This document shows positions 1-7,992 of a DNA stretch of 64,000 nt, in pieces. Location: contig NZ_CANLZW010000006.1 of assembly GCF_947495625.1 (NCBI RefSeq), positions 62,001 to 126,000 of the forward strand, written 5' to 3'. Origin of the DNA: an uncultured Cocleimonas sp. (lineage in GTDB: Bacteria > Pseudomonadota > Gammaproteobacteria > Thiotrichales > Thiotrichaceae). Position 1 is the stretch's first letter. Each line of letters starts with the position of its first letter. The notes beneath the pieces were generated by a model. The model had not been told where the DNA came from, ran no database searches, and worked only from the letters and a program-made list of their open reading frames with translations. The position numbers and the translations under genes were made by a program.

Positions 1-1092
1 TTAGAATCCATTCCAGCTAATCTAGTAAGCGTTCAAGACTACGAAAGCTTGTTTGCGGACTTTATTCCGCATCCAGTCTATGAATATATTGCAGGTGGCT
101 CGGCGGATGATATTAGCCTTAAGAACAATCGAAATGCCTTCGATAGCATTTTGTTAAACAGGCGTGTACTTGCTGATTTTTCTGCCGCTTCTACACGCAC
201 CGAAGTATTGGGCAAAACGGTTAAATACCCTATTATGCTTGCACCGGTAGCGCATCAAAAGTTAGTACATCCTAAAGGCGAAATTGCCACTGCCGAAGCC
301 GCTAATGTTTTAGACCTTGGCTTTATCGGCAGCACTTTATCGTCGGTTCCAATGGAAGATGTCGCTGATGCTTTGCAAGGCGAAAAGTGGTTTCAACTGT
401 ACTTTCAGGAGTCCCGAGACGCCACTTTGTCACTAATTCAGCGTGCTGAAAATGCAGGTTATGGTGCCATCGTTGTGACAGTAGATGCCGCAATAAATGG
501 GCTTAGAAATAGGGTGCAGCGTGCGGGGTTTGCTTTACCCGCTGGCATGGAAGCGAATCTGGTTAATTACCAACGTCCACCGCTTATGAGTATTGAAGCA
601 GATCAGAGCATAATCTTAAATGGAATAATGCGGGATGCGCCGACCTGGCAAGATATTCAGTGGATACAAACTCAAACAAGTTTGCCTGTTATCTTAAAGG
701 GCATCACGCATAGTGAAGACGCCAAAATAGCAAAAGAGCTGGGTGTTGCAGGCATTGTGGTTTCTAACCATGGTGGTCGAACGCTTGATAGTGTGCCTGC
801 AGCAATTGATGTGCTTGCCGATATTCGAGCGACGGTTGGAGATGATTTTACGGTGTTATTTGACAGTGGAATTCGACGTGGTTCAGATATTTTCAAAGCA
901 TTGGCCTTGGGCGCAGACAGCGTCTTAATTGGTCGACCGCAGTTATATGGCTTATCAATTGCTGGCGCATTGGGTGTGGCACATATTCTTAAGCTGTTAA
1001 TTGAAGAATTTGAAGTTACCATGGCGTTGATGGGCTGTGCGACTATCGATCAGATTACGCAAGATACTCTTTATTCAAAACAATCTATATAA
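1..1092 (+). CDS. FMN-dependent alpha-hydroxy-acid dehydrogenase/oxidase (L-lactate dehydrogenase type), 5' partial
   Basis: The frame is open from the first base, so the true start lies left of the window; an internal TTG at 49 is not needed. The protein has the full FMN TIM-barrel pattern of the lactate dehydrogenase/lactate oxidase/glycolate oxidase family: YEYIAGGSADD near the N-terminus, WFQLYF, VVTVDA, LKGI, the catalytic-His motif VVSNHGGR, then DSGIRRGSDI and the phosphate-binding LIGRP near the C-terminus. These enzymes oxidise 2-hydroxy acids to 2-oxo acids and pass electrons to quinone, cytochrome or oxygen. The acceptor and exact substrate cannot be read from sequence. A hydroxylase gene follows after 23 bp in the same direction. 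Confidence 0.88.
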   Translation, partial: LESIPANLVSVQDYESLFADFIPHPVYEYIAGGSADDISLKNNRNAFDSILLNRRVLADFSAASTRTEVLGKTVKYPIMLAPVAHQKLVHPKGEIATAEAANVLDLGFIGSTLSSVPMEDVADALQGEKWFQLYFQESRDATLSLIQRAENAGYGAIVVTVDAAINGLRNRVQRAGFALPAGMEANLVNYQRPPLMSIEADQSIILNGIMRDAPTWQDIQWIQTQTSLPVILKGITHSEDAKIAKELGVAGIVVSNHGGRTLDSVPAAIDVLADIRATVGDDFTVLFDSGIRRGSDIFKALALGADSVLIGRPQLYGLSIAGALGVAHILKLLIEEFEVTMALMGCATIDQITQDTLYSKQSI

Positions 1093-1115
1093 ACTAAACT
1101 TAAAAGTCATAAACG

Positions 1116-1796
1116 ATGTTATTACCTATTGCAGAAGTGCTAACTCAGGAAGAAGTGAATCAGTTTCGAGCGCATATCGATAACGCGCCTTGGCAAGATG
1201 GCAAATTAAGCGCTGGCAGTCAGGCGTCTTTTGTAAAGTCTAATCAACAACTGGATGACAGTAACGAGATCACCCAATCGTTAAGCAATACGTTATTACA
1301 TCGTCTGCAAACTCATCCGACCTTTGTTTCTGCAACCCTGCCGTTTAAGTTTTATCCGCCTAAATTTAATCGTTATCAAAACAATGGAAGTTACGGTCTG
1401 CATGTTGATAGCTCGATAATGACAACACCGAATCAGGAAACGATTCGTACTGATATTTCAGCCACGCTTTTTCTGACTGACCCCGATGAATACGAAGGCG
1501 GAGAGTTGATGATAGAAACGCAATATGGTGCTCAGGAAGTCAAACTGAATGCAGGTGATCTAATTGTTTATCCTTCAACCAGTTTGCACGAAGTGAAACC
1601 GGTAACAAAAGGCAGCCGCATAAGCGCTTTTTTATGGGTGCAGAGTTTAGTCAAAAACAGTCAGCAACGTGAGATCTTGTTTGAATTGGATCAGTCTATC
1701 CAGGTATTAACAATGGATAGAGGGGCTGATGACACTGAAGTCCGCAGGCTCAGTGGCGTATATCATAACTCGGTTCGGCAATGGTCTGAGTGCTAG
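1116..1796 (+). CDS. PKHD-type Fe(II)/2-oxoglutarate hydroxylase (PiuC/YbiX family)
   Basis: This 226-residue protein matches the usual length of the PiuC/YbiX family. The iron ligands appear as HVD in YGLHVDSSIM (about residue 100) and a distal His in STSLHEV (about 155). The Arg in SRISAFLWVQS would bind 2-oxoglutarate. Family members are cytoplasmic dioxygenases, often encoded next to siderophore receptors and linked to iron uptake, but the target is unknown. Here the neighbour is a flavin hydroxy-acid dehydrogenase and no TonB receptor is visible. A copy of the dispersed repeat lies 28 bp after the stop, oriented so its T-run would follow this transcript. Confidence 0.9.
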   Translation: MLLPIAEVLTQEEVNQFRAHIDNAPWQDGKLSAGSQASFVKSNQQLDDSNEITQSLSNTLLHRLQTHPTFVSATLPFKFYPPKFNRYQNNGSYGLHVDSSIMTTPNQETIRTDISATLFLTDPDEYEGGELMIETQYGAQEVKLNAGDLIVYPSTSLHEVKPVTKGSRISAFLWVQSLVKNSQQREILFELDQSIQVLTMDRGADDTEVRRLSGVYHNSVRQWSEC

Positions 1797-1824
1797 CAAA
1801 TAGCAATCAAAATAAAATAAAGGT

Positions 1825-1851
1825 CACCCCCCTACTTTAGGGCACTTTTTT
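1825..1851 (-). repeat. Dispersed 27-bp repeat, copy 1
   Basis: On the + strand this reads C6, TACTTTAGGGCAC, T6. The CCCTA-CTT-TAGGG core can form a 5-bp hairpin just before the T-run. It lies between the convergent PKHD and metallopeptidase genes and could terminate the + strand transcript. Confidence 0.85.
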
Positions 1852-1895
1852 GTCAAATCTGCAATCAAGCGGAAATAAAGCGAAAGCTAACGGAT

Positions 1896-3095
1896 TTAGT
1901 GCTTACACTTCTTATGCTTATTTTTTGCTTTATATTTAGGTTTTGGCGGCATTTGATCCAACCGATCATGAATAGCGTGATGAATGAAGGATAATTTTGT
2001 GCGTACTGGCTCTGTTAATACAAACGGATAGGCGTCATTCATACCCATGCTGCGATTCAATGAATTGAGAATCACCGAAAAATCTATCCAGGTATCTATT
2101 ATGCTCGTAATGGATGTTTGCGCAGAAAAGAAGTATTCATCCTGAGGTAAATTTAAATCTTCAACCTCTTCGGTATCATCGTTATTTGCTGATGTTGAGC
2201 CAGTGATGGAAAAGTTTTTCGCCGTCTCCAGGGTATCCATAATATGCATATAATGTGCCCAGGTTTCCGCCCAATCTTCATAGGGATGCATCGTGGCATA
2301 TTCGCTAATGAATTCTTTACTCCAGTCTTTTGGCGAGCCTTCCTTATAATGTCTATCCAATGCATCCTGGTAACTCAGTTCATCATCACCAAAATACTGT
2401 TTACACAAGGCGTGTTTTTTAGGGAAGCCTGAAATCAATATATTGAAATAGTAATGACCTAGCTCGTGGCGGAAATGCCCTAACAAAGTACGATATTGTT
2501 CGCCCATTGCCAGTTTGGTTTGAGATCGCGCAACCTCATTCGCTTCGGCAAGATTGATCGTTATATGGCCACAATCATGGCCGGTGAATACCGCTTCCGA
2601 ATCTTCTAGTTTAGTCGCAAAGTGATCTTTTACATTGCGGTCAGTGGTAAAGTCAAAACTTAAGCCATTCTCTGGGTCTTCATGAGTATTGTGCAAGGGT
2701 AAGCACAGTTCTTTAAGCGTATACAGCGCACGGCGTTTGGCTGTTTCCATCTTTTTCCACAACGGAATGTGCTCAACAACGGTTAAATCCGGTACAGTTT
2801 CATTAAAACGACAGGCGAAACATAAAATCTCGTCCTGGTTTTCCTCATCAGGCTCAAAGGTTTCCATATTAACCATGCCATTACATACTTTGTATTCAGT
2901 GTTGTTATCACATTTTAGATATCGAACTTCAGGCTCAGCATCTTTGAAGTAAAAGCTCGTTTCCTTATTGAAGTTATAAGGCTCTACTTTCTCAAAATTG
3001 CCATCAATTCCAACCGTTCTGTGGCAAGCAATACAACTACTGCTTTCAAAAAATAAAATCTGGTGATCTTTGCAAGTGCAATTAAATGTTTTCAT
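1896..3095 (-). CDS. Putative zinc-binding metallopeptidase with N-terminal zinc ribbon
   Basis: The 399-residue protein starts with a cysteine-rich zinc-ribbon-like region (Cys pairs at about residues 6-8 and 21-24, CNGM near 71 and CFAC near 92). Further on is GHFRHELGHYYF, a HExxH-type zincin site, near residue 210. Downstream acidic and aromatic segments such as WAETWAHYMH may carry the third ligand. This layout matches the COG4307-type putative metallopeptidases. Substrate and role are unknown. No signal peptide is visible, so it is probably cytoplasmic. The C-terminus is strongly basic (KPKYKAKNKHKKCKH). It stands alone, convergent with the PKHD gene. Confidence 0.75.
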   Translation of the reverse strand: MKTFNCTCKDHQILFFESSSCIACHRTVGIDGNFEKVEPYNFNKETSFYFKDAEPEVRYLKCDNNTEYKVCNGMVNMETFEPDEENQDEILCFACRFNETVPDLTVVEHIPLWKKMETAKRRALYTLKELCLPLHNTHEDPENGLSFDFTTDRNVKDHFATKLEDSEAVFTGHDCGHITINLAEANEVARSQTKLAMGEQYRTLLGHFRHELGHYYFNILISGFPKKHALCKQYFGDDELSYQDALDRHYKEGSPKDWSKEFISEYATMHPYEDWAETWAHYMHIMDTLETAKNFSITGSTSANNDDTEEVEDLNLPQDEYFFSAQTSITSIIDTWIDFSVILNSLNRSMGMNDAYPFVLTEPVRTKLSFIHHAIHDRLDQMPPKPKYKAKNKHKKCKH

Positions 3096-3400
3096 GGTTA
3101 TTCTTTTTAAATTGAGAGAAGTGGATATGAATCCGGTGGGCTTAATATCTGGTCTATTACTTTAATTCTCAAGTCTTGAATTAGCTTGAATATGTAACAG
3201 AAGCAATAAAGATACGGCTAGGAATTCTGTGTGTATTTTATCCTAGTTTCAGTTGATTGAATCATTGTTTGCATTTTTGTTTTTTAAAAACGTAAATAGT
3301 ATTTATGCAGAGCTAGGTCTAGGTACTTTTTTGAGATTAATCTAGACCAATAAAAAAGCCCATCTTATAAGATGGGCTTTTTAAATATCACGAGAGTGTT
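3096..3400. other. Intergenic stretch with one terminator
   Basis: There is no credible ORF here. The left part would hold the metallopeptidase promoter. A 7-bp inverted repeat (GGTCTAG at 3316-3322, CTAGACC at 3342-3348) precedes the acuI terminator. Confidence 0.6.
3352..3382 (-). terminator. Rho-independent terminator of acuR-acuI
   Basis: An AAAAAAGCCCATCTT arm, a short loop and an AAGATGGGCTTTTT arm form a strong hairpin. A T-run follows in the acuI direction, 18 bp after the acuI stop. It could also act on the opposite strand. Confidence 0.85.
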
Positions 3401-4393
3401 TTATGCATTTACATCAACAACGACACGCCCACGTACTTTACCTTCTAATAACTGACCAGCAACATCAATAGCTTCAGACAATGCAATTTTCTTCACAACT
3501 TTTTCATAGACTTCTGGTGATAGTATTTCAGCGATCTTATCCCAGGCTTCCTGACGTTTTGCAAGTGGAGCATTTACGCTATCAATGCCCGCAAGCGTCA
3601 CGCCACGTAAAATAAATGGCATTACGGTTGCGGGTAAATCAAAGCCTCCGGCAAGTCCACAGGCTGCTACTGTTCCACCGTATTTTGTTTGAGCACAAGC
3701 ATTGGCTAGCGTGTGACTGCCGACAGCATCAACAACACCAGCCCAGCGTTCTTTTTCAAGTGGCTTACCTGGCTCTGATAATTCTGAGCGATTGATGCTC
3801 GACTTAGCACCTAGTTCAGTGAGGTAATCCATTTCTTCTGGGCGGCCTGTTGAGGCAACAACATCATAGCCATAAGCAGAAAGAATCGCGATGGCAAAAC
3901 TACCCACACCACCATTTGCACCGGTTACTAGAATCTCGCCGTCTTCTGGTTTTACGTCATGTTTTTGCAGTGCCATAACACATAGCATTGCCGTATAACC
4001 CGCAGTGCCGATTGCCATTGCCTGATATGAGTCTAAACTCTCGGGTTTGGCGATGAGCCATTCGCCTTTTACTTTGGCTTTTTGAGAAAGTCCGCCCCAA
4101 TGTCCTTCGCCAACACCCCAGCCATTAAGAATGACTTTGTCGCCTGTTTTCCATTTAGGATTTGAGCTTTCAGAGACGGTACCAGCGAAATCGATGCCAG
4201 GAACCATTGGGTATTTTCTGACGACAGGTGCTGCGCCAGTAATCGCTAATCCATCTTTGTAGTTGAGCGTTGAGTAATCGATATCAACAATCACATCGCC
4301 ATCTTCAGGTAGTTGTGATTCGTCGAGAGTTTCTAAACTAGCGCTGATTTTTTTATCTTCGCTTCTGTTTATTAATAGGGCGTTAAAGGACAT
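3401..4393 (-). CDS. acuI: Acrylyl-CoA reductase AcuI (MDR family, YhdH/YhfP type)
   Basis: The 330-residue zinc-free medium-chain dehydrogenase has the GroES-like half (DIDYSTLNYKDGLAITG, PGIDFAGTV) followed by a Rossmann half with GANGGVGSFAIA at about residues 155-170. This matches the AcuI/YhdH/YhfP family, which reduces acryloyl-CoA to propionyl-CoA with NADPH. That step protects cells from acrylate made from DMSP or 3-hydroxypropionate. It lies 74 bp downstream of a matching TetR-type regulator in the same direction, the acuR-acuI order known from Rhodobacter. No DMSP lyase gene is present, so acrylate detoxification is inferred. Confidence 0.88.
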   Translation of the reverse strand: MSFNALLINRSEDKKISASLETLDESQLPEDGDVIVDIDYSTLNYKDGLAITGAAPVVRKYPMVPGIDFAGTVSESSNPKWKTGDKVILNGWGVGEGHWGGLSQKAKVKGEWLIAKPESLDSYQAMAIGTAGYTAMLCVMALQKHDVKPEDGEILVTGANGGVGSFAIAILSAYGYDVVASTGRPEEMDYLTELGAKSSINRSELSEPGKPLEKERWAGVVDAVGSHTLANACAQTKYGGTVAACGLAGGFDLPATVMPFILRGVTLAGIDSVNAPLAKRQEAWDKIAEILSPEVYEKVVKKIALSEAIDVAGQLLEGKVRGRVVVDVNA

Positions 4394-4467
4394 CTTTGTT
4401 CTCCAGTATAAATATTAATTTACTTGTTTGTTTCTTAGCTTCTTTATTTCTTGCTTAGCTACTTAGG

Positions 4468-5109
4468 CTACGGAAGGAGCTTAAAGAATTGCTGCGAAAA
4501 CAGCTCCATCGGTTGTTTGTTTTGAGTGAGTTTGGCACGCATGACTGCACCCTCCCAGCAGATCCAGAAGAAATCCGCTAATTGATCGCTATCCGCTGTC
4601 TCTGCCAGAGTGCCTTCTGTTTTTGCCAGTTCGAGGCAATCGGCAATCAGTGACTTCCAGTTATTGAATGCCTTATTGAGTTTCTCTCTGAATTGCTCGT
4701 GTGATGAACCAAGTTCCAGAGTGAGGTTGCCCACCAGACAGCCACGCTTAAAATCGTAACGTTCAACGCCTTGTATTGCATCTTCGATAAACGCTTGTAG
4801 ACGTTCTAGTGCAGGAAGTTCTTTATTCAATAAATGCTTTTTGAGTTTATGGATAAAGAATTGAGAGTATTCTTCCAGCACCACATAACCATAAGCTTCT
4901 TTGTTTTCAAAGTAGTGATAAAAAGAGCCTTTGGGTACATTCACTTTCTTCAGGATTTGATCTAATCCCGTATTATTAAAGCCTTGTTCGGTGAGCAATT
5001 CCATACCGCAACGAATCAATGCTTCACGGGTATCATCAAAACCAAGGCCTCCTTTGGCTGGTCTTCCGCGCTTTTTAGCGTTTATTTTTGAGTCAGATTT
5101 AGTAGTCAT
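4468..5109 (-). CDS. acuR: TetR-family transcriptional regulator (AcuR-like)
   Basis: The 213-residue protein has a lysine-rich N-terminus (KKRGRPAKGG), then a TetR DNA-binding domain (DTREALIRCGMELLTEQGF, with VPKGSFYHYFENKEAYG as recognition helix and following turn). A C-terminal ligand domain follows, with CLVGNLTLELG. It precedes acuI in the same transcription unit, and a TAGAC/GTCTA palindrome sits 11-25 bp before the start codon, so autorepression is likely. Known AcuR proteins are released from DNA by acrylate. The family call is firm; ligand identity rests on context. Confidence 0.85.
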   Translation of the reverse strand: MTTKSDSKINAKKRGRPAKGGLGFDDTREALIRCGMELLTEQGFNNTGLDQILKKVNVPKGSFYHYFENKEAYGYVVLEEYSQFFIHKLKKHLLNKELPALERLQAFIEDAIQGVERYDFKRGCLVGNLTLELGSSHEQFREKLNKAFNNWKSLIADCLELAKTEGTLAETADSDQLADFFWICWEGAVMRAKLTQNKQPMELFSQQFFKLLP

Positions 5110-5119
5110 GCTGTATTTA

Positions 5120-5134
5120 TAGACCGACCGTCTA
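5120..5134. promoter_or_regulatory. Probable AcuR operator
   Basis: TAGACCGACCGTCTA has 5-bp inverted arms (TAGAC/GTCTA) and lies just upstream of acuR. Similar TAGACC-type palindromes are operators of TetR regulators such as NemR and AcuR. The site is read directly; the regulator assignment is inferred. Confidence 0.6.
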
Positions 5135-5221
5135 GTAAAGTCAAATAAGTATTAAAATAAGAGAAAATATGCTGAGCTAAGACTGAGTATGTGATACTTC
5201 TGGTTCCGACGATTTTTATCA

Positions 5222-6139
5222 ATGGTTGATAGCATGACAAAACTGAAACTAAGTATTATTGGCTGTGGCAATGTGGCTAAAACATTGGGATACCTGTGGC
5301 ATCACGCCGTGGTGGTTGAGATTTGTGATGTGGTTAATCAATCTCAACAAAGTGCGCATGACTCGGTGGCATTCATTGGCGCAGGGAATCCGCTGGATTC
5401 GCTGTCTGGCTTGCAAGTAGCGGATGTGTTTTTAATCGGCTGTGGCGATGATCAATTAGAACAGTGTATCAATCAGCTCGCAGAAACCGGAGTGGTTAAA
5501 GCGGGCAATATTGTCTTCCATTGCAGCGGCTCGAAGCCTGCTTCGATAATTAATTCTGAAAAAAGTGCCTATAAGTGGGGGGGTGTGTTTACAGCAAGTA
5601 TGCATCCTGTCAAAAGCTTTTCTAGTCCTAAAGAAGCAATTAAAAGCTTTGCAAACACGTATTGTGGGTTTGAAGGGGATGAGCAAGCAGTTAACGTTTT
5701 AAAAAAATGGGTAGAAGCTATTAATGGCGTTTGCTTTGATATCGATGCAGGTGAGGGCGGCAAGAATAAACTCATCTATCACGCGGCGAGTGTGATCGCT
5801 TGTAATTATCTGGTCGCATTGCAGGAGTTAAGCATCCGCGCATTTGCTCAAAGTGGTGTCGACCGTGATATGGCGATGAAAATTCTCGAGCCGATTGTCA
5901 AAGGTACGGCTGATAATATATTTTCGATGGGGACTGCCAATGCTTTGACGGGTCCGATTGCTCGCGGAGATTATCAAGTCGTTACAAAGCAGTTACAGGC
6001 TGTCAACGACTGGGATAATTCGGCAGGTGAGATTTATAAATTGCTTGGGAAAATCAGCGCTGATTTATCAGAAAAACAAGGTTCTGCCAGTGAAGAAAAC
6101 TTGACGAAAATAAGAGGTATTTTAAACGCTAAAAGCTAG
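5222..6139 (+). CDS. Rossmann-fold DUF2520 protein (reductase-like)
   Basis: The 305-residue protein begins with a dinucleotide-binding motif IIGCGNVAKTLG and has the two-domain form of the pyrroline-5-carboxylate/ketopantoate reductase-like DUF2520 proteins: an N-terminal Rossmann half with HCSG and MHPVKSF segments, then a helical C-terminal half (KLIYHAASVIACNYLVAL). The substrate is unknown. A second ATG at 5234 is an equally good start; neither has a strong ribosome site. A full copy of the dispersed repeat (5559-5585) is translated in frame as part of this protein, giving EKSAYKWGGV. The 3' end overlaps the convergent radical SAM gene by 11 bp. Confidence 0.82.
   Translation: MVDSMTKLKLSIIGCGNVAKTLGYLWHHAVVVEICDVVNQSQQSAHDSVAFIGAGNPLDSLSGLQVADVFLIGCGDDQLEQCINQLAETGVVKAGNIVFHCSGSKPASIINSEKSAYKWGGVFTASMHPVKSFSSPKEAIKSFANTYCGFEGDEQAVNVLKKWVEAINGVCFDIDAGEGGKNKLIYHAASVIACNYLVALQELSIRAFAQSGVDRDMAMKILEPIVKGTADNIFSMGTANALTGPIARGDYQVVTKQLQAVNDWDNSAGEIYKLLGKISADLSEKQGSASEENLTKIRGILNAKS
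5559..5585 (+). repeat. Dispersed 27-bp repeat, copy 2, inside a coding gene
   Basis: A6, GTGCCTATAAGT, G7, TG matches the intergenic consensus over essentially its full length, with one A-to-G change next to the G-run. It lies in frame within the DUF2520 gene. Confidence 0.8.
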
Positions 6140-7028
6140 TTACCTGGTGCTGAATTTCAGGGTGTGCTTTAAAATGTTCAATTGCATCGTCGATATCATC
6201 CAGCATGTTCTGTTTGTCTTTGCCAAGCACGCCTTTTAAAACCAGATGATTCGAAACGTGGTCGCTGCGGAAAATGGATTTTTCTAGCTGCGTATGCTCG
6301 ATAAATGTGCGCATTTCTTCGCACAGCTCTGCGGTATTTAATGGAGTAAATGTACCGCCAAAACCCGCTTCTACTTTTTCTTTACCGTGGCTGAAAAATA
6401 ACACCAGCGTTGCAACATAATCTGGCTGAGTCGCGTTGACCAATTCTGCTGACCTAATCGCATGTTGCTTAGAATATTCTTTACCACCCATGCCGTTAAT
6501 GATCATTACCGATGATTTGATATTCGCCGCTTTGGCTTTGAGTATGGCATCTTTCGTCGATTCGAATGTTTCGCCCTTATTGATCTTTTCAAGCACTTCG
6601 TCATCGCCAGATTCAGCGCCGATATAAATTAGTGATAAACCTAGGTCGCGTAACTCCTGGAGTTCTTCGACGGTCTTTCGTTTTAAGTTTCTAGGCAGGC
6701 AATATGTGGATACACGAGTCACAGAAGGTAAGTGTTCTTTAATCGCTTCAAGAATGGTTTTAAGACGCCGAACTGATAATGCCATGGCATCACCATCGCC
6801 TAGAAAAACACGGCGAACTTGCCCCATCTGTTGTCCACAACGTTTGATTTCTTCTAGTACTTTATCTTCGGCTTTCGGAGCGAACTTCTTTTGTGGGGCT
6901 GTGTACATCTCGCAGAATGTACAATTATTCCAACTGCAACCATTTGTTACTTGTAAAATCAGTGAACGCCCTTCGCTGGGTGGGCGAAACACGGGCTCTA
7001 TGTATTCTACGGGTGGTTGGGTAAACAT
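6129..7028 (-). CDS. Radical SAM protein
   Basis: The 299-residue protein carries CSWNNCTFC near residue 31, a C-x4-C-x2-C cluster that would bind the SAM-ligated [4Fe-4S] centre. It continues with VFLGDGDAMAL, a TIM-barrel pattern and IYIGAESGDDEVLEKINKG, typical of the Elp3/MiaB/NifB-like radical SAM superfamily. The x4 spacing differs from the classic C-x3-C-x2-C but is seen in this group of short stand-alone proteins. The reaction and substrate are unknown. It is followed, 26 bp upstream in coordinate order, by the desaturase gene in the same direction, so they may be co-transcribed. Confidence 0.85.
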   Translation of the reverse strand: MFTQPPVEYIEPVFRPPSEGRSLILQVTNGCSWNNCTFCEMYTAPQKKFAPKAEDKVLEEIKRCGQQMGQVRRVFLGDGDAMALSVRRLKTILEAIKEHLPSVTRVSTYCLPRNLKRKTVEELQELRDLGLSLIYIGAESGDDEVLEKINKGETFESTKDAILKAKAANIKSSVMIINGMGGKEYSKQHAIRSAELVNATQPDYVATLVLFFSHGKEKVEAGFGGTFTPLNTAELCEEMRTFIEHTQLEKSIFRSDHVSNHLVLKGVLGKDKQNMLDDIDDAIEHFKAHPEIQHQVTSF

Positions 7029-7054
7029 TCTTAATGCACTTAAAGTCTATTCGA

Positions 7055-7834
7055 CTACTTCTTTTTCCAAAACGGCTTTTCGTAGCAGTAATCAGGAATT
7101 TTCGCTTTTATTTGCTCGTGCAATTCAGGTAATTTAGACCAATGAATCCCGTGTTTATAATGATGAGCAGTATGATAACCGAGGTTGCCAGTGAGCCAGT
7201 TATATAACTTTGATGTGTTGTTGTAAGATGCAGCGAATTGATCCGTTGTATCCAGTCCACGGTGATGATTGGATGTCGCATAAGCCGTGTAAAACAGGCT
7301 GATTACCATTGGGAAAATAAACACAAACAATGCGCTTAATGGGCTGTATATAGTCAGGCCAATAAGTATCGCTACGGTGATACCCGTATAGATCAAAAAC
7401 TCTTTTTGCATTTTGGGATACTGTTTACCAACCTTGTAACCTCTTGGGTAAGCAGTAAGAGCAACACTTAGGGTGTACTCCAGGCGATTCATTGTCGTGC
7501 CGTCTTTTCTTTTCCAGCGACTTTGATCTTTTGTTTGATCAAGAAAATTACGGTGGTGTCCCATATTATGGTGCAAAACCCATAAATTAGTGGTGATGCC
7601 TGTATGCAGGGCATAGAAAACTTCTAGAATTCTATTTAGTGCTTTGTGCTTAAAAACCTGAGCGTGCTGATGATGATGATTCCAGGCGCTGATGCAAGCT
7701 TTTGGAAGAATCATAATGGCTAGATAGATTGAGAAAAACCAGATACTTTCGGTATTCAGAAAAACAAGAAAATCTAACAAGGTTAATAGAAGAATGATTG
7801 TAATGGGTAAACGGTCAGCAGCAAATTTAAACAA
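7055..7834 (-). CDS. Membrane fatty-acid desaturase family protein
   Basis: The 259-residue membrane protein has the His boxes expected for a di-iron desaturase/hydroxylase: NHHHQH near residue 52, HHNMGHHR near 88, NHHRG near 189 and GYHTAHHYKHGIHW near 219. Hydrophobic segments occur at about residues 10-45 and 150-190. Such proteins insert double bonds or hydroxyls into acyl chains or related lipids. The substrate cannot be told. The last 15 residues are basic and likely cytoplasmic. It may be co-transcribed with the radical SAM gene downstream. Confidence 0.85.
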   Translation of the reverse strand: MFKFAADRLPITIILLLTLLDFLVFLNTESIWFFSIYLAIMILPKACISAWNHHHQHAQVFKHKALNRILEVFYALHTGITTNLWVLHHNMGHHRNFLDQTKDQSRWKRKDGTTMNRLEYTLSVALTAYPRGYKVGKQYPKMQKEFLIYTGITVAILIGLTIYSPLSALFVFIFPMVISLFYTAYATSNHHRGLDTTDQFAASYNNTSKLYNWLTGNLGYHTAHHYKHGIHWSKLPELHEQIKAKIPDYCYEKPFWKKK

Positions 7835-7992
7835 AATTATTAGATCTCCTCAAAAATTTCGTGCTTAACATAGCATAATCACCCTATGATTTTCCAATCT
7901 TATTAATTTGGCAAGCACTGATTAGATGTTATTAAGCCTGTAAGTTTCTAGGGACTTACTTAACTTATAGAGCGTCATTAGAGTTTACTCTA

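Noticed and set aside
672-1022. Minus-strand ORF inside the first gene, and many similar shadow ORFs
   Set aside because: They have no recognisable domains and lie wholly within well-supported genes.
3316-3348. GGTCTAG/CTAGACC inverted repeat near the acuI terminator as a second AcuR site
   Set aside because: The arms are far apart and the site is downstream of acuI, so an operator role is unlikely.
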